Positions 62,162 through 64,000 of a stretch of 64,000 bases of DNA are shown in pieces (position 1 is the stretch's first letter; every line of letters begins with the position of its first letter). The notes below the pieces were generated by a model, which saw only the letters and a program-made list of their open reading frames with translations, searched no databases and was not told the DNA's origin. Both the position numbers and the translations under genes were made by a program. Source of the DNA: Verrucomicrobiota bacterium (GTDB lineage Bacteria > Verrucomicrobiota > Verrucomicrobiia > Opitutales > Opitutaceae); assembly GCA_023386835.1 (NCBI GenBank), contig JAEWIY010000238.1:4626-68625 (forward strand), written 5' to 3'.

Positions 62162-63451
62162 TCAGCGCCACTCCAGTTCGGCGCCGAGGCTTTGCAGGTT
62201 TTCGACGAAACGGGGATGCGCGCGTTTGATGATCTGGGCGTTGCGCACGGTGCTCGTCCCGGGAATGGCCGCGGCCATCATGGTCAACGCCACCGCGGCT
62301 CGAATGACGTAGGGAGAGTCGACCACCGCGGGGTGAAGCGGGCGGCGGCCGAACACGATCAAACGATGCGGGTCGCTGACCACAGCATGGGCGCCGAATT
62401 TCGCCAGCTCCGGGATCCAGGCGAAGCCGTTTTCGTAGACCTTGTTCCAGAAGTGGATCGTGCCTTCCGAGTGTGTACTGAGCGCGATCATCAACGGCAG
62501 CAGGTCGACGGAGAAATAGGGCCACGGAGCGGCCTCGATCTTGGGCAGCAGGTTGGTTGTATACGGTTCCTCGATACGCAGGGTCTGTCCACGTTCGACG
62601 ACGGCCGTGTCGCCCTCGTGACGGATCACCACGCCGAGTTTTCGGAAGGCGCGGGTGATGAGGTCGAAGTGGTGCGGCAGGGACTTGGTCACGCGCACTT
62701 CGCCACCCGTGATCGCACCCAGGGCGAGGAACGTCACGATCTCGTGGTAATCCGTATTGATCGTGATGTCGGCGCCATGGAGCTGGTCGACCCCTGTGAT
62801 CTCCAGCCGGCTCGTGCCGATGCCGGTGATGCGCGCGCCCATCGCCACGAGCGCTTCACAGAGATCCTGCACGTGCGGTTCGCTCGCGGCATTCAGCAAC
62901 GTCGATGAGCCCTTCGCGACCGCCGCGGCCATGGCGAAGTTTTCCGTGACCGTGACCGACATGTAATCGAGCCACATGCGGGTCCCATGAAAACCCTCCG
63001 GCAGCGCGATCTCCAACGGGTCGCCACCACTGACGGATGCGCCGAGCGCGGAAAGGACATCCAGGTGAGGGTCAATCTCACGCACGCCGAGGCTGCAGCC
63101 CTTCGTGTTCGAGCGGATGTTGAGTCGACGCAGCCGGTGCAGCAGCGCCGGATAGAGCAGGACGGTGGAACGCATGTCCTGCGGCAGCTCGTGGTCCGCC
63201 AGTGCTGGTTTGAAGGCGCGATGGTCGATCTGCATCACTCCGGTGGCGTGGTCCCAGTCGATCCGCGAACCTTGGGCGCGGAAGAAGGCGACCAGTTTGT
63301 CGAGATCGGTGATCTCGGGCACGTTGCGTAAGGTCACCGGTTCGTCGGTGAGCGCGGTTGCGCAGAAGATCGGGAGCACCGAGTTCTTGTTGCCCGAGGG
63401 TGTGATGGTGCCGGCGAGCGGTTTGCCGCCGTGCACGACGAGGTCGGCCAT
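62162..63451 (-). CDS. murA: UDP-N-acetylglucosamine 1-carboxyvinyltransferase (MurA)
   Basis: 429 residues from ATG 63451. MurA adds enolpyruvate to UDP-GlcNAc, the first committed step of peptidoglycan. Visible: LAGTITPSGNKNSVLPIFCAT with the catalytic Lys/Asn, DMRSTVLLYPALL with the Arg, GCSLGVREIDPHLDVL with the nucleophilic/fosfomycin Cys, FSVDLLPLMIALS with the Asp, and IRAAVALTM near the end. It diverges from the usual PGGC-x-IG-RP loop (TKGCSLGVREI) but keeps the Cys, so it may be a MurA-type paralogue. It lies 178 bases upstream of ruvB on the same strand. Confidence 0.88.
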   Translation of the reverse strand: MADLVVHGGKPLAGTITPSGNKNSVLPIFCATALTDEPVTLRNVPEITDLDKLVAFFRAQGSRIDWDHATGVMQIDHRAFKPALADHELPQDMRSTVLLYPALLHRLRRLNIRSNTKGCSLGVREIDPHLDVLSALGASVSGGDPLEIALPEGFHGTRMWLDYMSVTVTENFAMAAAVAKGSSTLLNAASEPHVQDLCEALVAMGARITGIGTSRLEITGVDQLHGADITINTDYHEIVTFLALGAITGGEVRVTKSLPHHFDLITRAFRKLGVVIRHEGDTAVVERGQTLRIEEPYTTNLLPKIEAAPWPYFSVDLLPLMIALSTHSEGTIHFWNKVYENGFAWIPELAKFGAHAVVSDPHRLIVFGRRPLHPAVVDSPYVIRAAVALTMMAAAIPGTSTVRNAQIIKRAHPRFVENLQSLGAELEWR

Positions 63452-63536
63452 GGAGAGAAAAGGCGGCACGTAGCCGCGGTGACAAGGAGGAGCGGGAAGA
63501 GCGGGACCGGCGTGGCGACGAGCGCAGGTGCCGGAC

Positions 63537-63569
63537 ACAAAAAAGGCGCCCGTCAGGGACGGACGCCTT
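63537..63569 (-). terminator. Rho-independent terminator of the RGG-tail gene
   Basis: Stem AAGGCG-C-CCGTC (63543-63554) with GACGG-A-CGCCTT (63558-63569), one mismatch, 3-base loop. On the minus strand it is followed by a T-run (A-run 63539-63544 on +), about 80 bases after the stop codon at 63648. Confidence 0.7.
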
Positions 63570-63647
63570 GGGAGTGGCGGGCACACGCGCCGGCTTGGCA
63601 AGAACGAAGCAGATGCGACCGGCGCGGGAGGCGTGTTAAACGAAACC

Positions 63648-64000
63648 TTAACTGCCGGACGGCGCGCCGCCTTCGTAGCCGCCGCCCTCCTCCGGGCGCG
63701 GACCACGGTTGCGGCCCCGGCCGCCACGGCGACGACGGCGGCGACCGCCTTCACCACCGCCGCGATCTTCGCGCGGTCCCTGGCCGGCATCGCCGGAGCT
63801 TTCACCGCGGGCGCCGCGTTCACGCGGATCGAACCCGCCGCCATGGCGCGGCCGGTGCTGCCGGCCGCCTGAGCGGCGACGCTCGGGATCGTGCGACCGC
63901 TCGCTCGGAGCGCTGGCGGGCGTTGTCGGAGCGGGAGCGGGCGAGCCCGCGAAGAGGCCCTTCAACCATCCGAAGAATCCGGCTGGCTTCGCCGGCTCCG
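63648..64000 (-). CDS. C-terminal part of a protein with Arg/Gly-rich tail (partial)
   Basis: The minus-strand frame is open from the window edge to a TAA at 63648-63650, giving about 116 residues. It begins EPAKPAGFFGWLKGLFAGSP, then becomes disordered: Pro/Ala/Thr, then Arg/Gly/Glu-rich (GGEGGRRRRRRGGRGRNRG). Such RGG tails usually bind RNA and occur on DEAD-box helicases, Rho or ribonuclease-type proteins; the visible part does not tell which. Single-base composition matches the surrounding genome. Confidence 0.65.
   Translation of the reverse strand, partial: EPAKPAGFFGWLKGLFAGSPAPAPTTPASAPSERSHDPERRRSGGRQHRPRHGGGFDPRERGARGESSGDAGQGPREDRGGGEGGRRRRRRGGRGRNRGPRPEEGGGYEGGAPSGS

Overview
The window is GC-rich, densely coded DNA, most likely from a member of the Opitutaceae (Verrucomicrobiota, Opitutus-like). 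The main pointers are a large TonB-dependent receptor with the N-terminal 'LSPFEV...STLAGSR' style typical of that family, the actinobacterial-type glycogen synthase, and the mix of DUF1328, DUF3185, DUF883 and DUF5670 small envelope proteins. This is inference from protein style; no rRNA or tRNA gene is present to confirm it.

Layout. 1-6.3 kb: the start of an ABC transporter, a DUF4097 exported protein, a DUF3788-like protein and two coupled histidine kinases. 6.4-14.5 kb: housekeeping genes (rarA, a ComEC-type channel, a transglutaminase, ribB with a degenerate ribA-like half, ribH, nusB, ftsY). 14.5-24 kb: a minus-strand metal-uptake block with two TonB-dependent receptors, two PepSY membrane proteins, a Cys-rich beta-propeller/CusF lipoprotein and dps. 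24.7-29.3 kb: two CobW-family GTPases with a WD40 protein and a Tat-exported amidase. 29.4-31.8 kb and 40.9-41.9 kb: small envelope/stress proteins, preceded by -24/-12 (sigma54-like) elements. 32-36.5 kb: a lipid-type operon (GT4 glycosyltransferase, fused phosphodiesterase/EEP enzyme, VTT membrane protein). 36.8-40.7 kb: a translationally coupled AlgB-like sigma54 activator, KinB-like kinase and third response regulator. 42-47 kb: pyruvate kinase, a YycJ-like hydrolase and a pterin operon (PTPS, FolE2, SDR). 47-54.3 kb: a chemoreceptor, then an MscS/fructokinase/sucrose-phosphatase-glycosidase operon divergent from glycogen synthase. 54.6-64 kb: a broken copy of the ruvB 3' end, a TonB receptor/esterase/LacI cassette, intact ruvB, murA and the end of an RGG-tailed protein.

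How parts may work together. Three minus-strand stress-type transcription units have GG-N10-GC promoters of sigma54 type, and the only sigma54 activator in the window sits among them, so a local envelope-stress regulon is plausible. The 14.5-29 kb stretch reads as a metal economy region (import, copper handling, iron storage, metal-chaperone GTPases). The 54.6-60.9 kb cassette lies between a decayed and an intact ruvB 3' end on the same strand, which suggests past integration or duplication at ruvB.

Two limits apply. All similarities were judged by eye from family motifs. Start sites for several genes (stated in the entries) are choices among alternatives.
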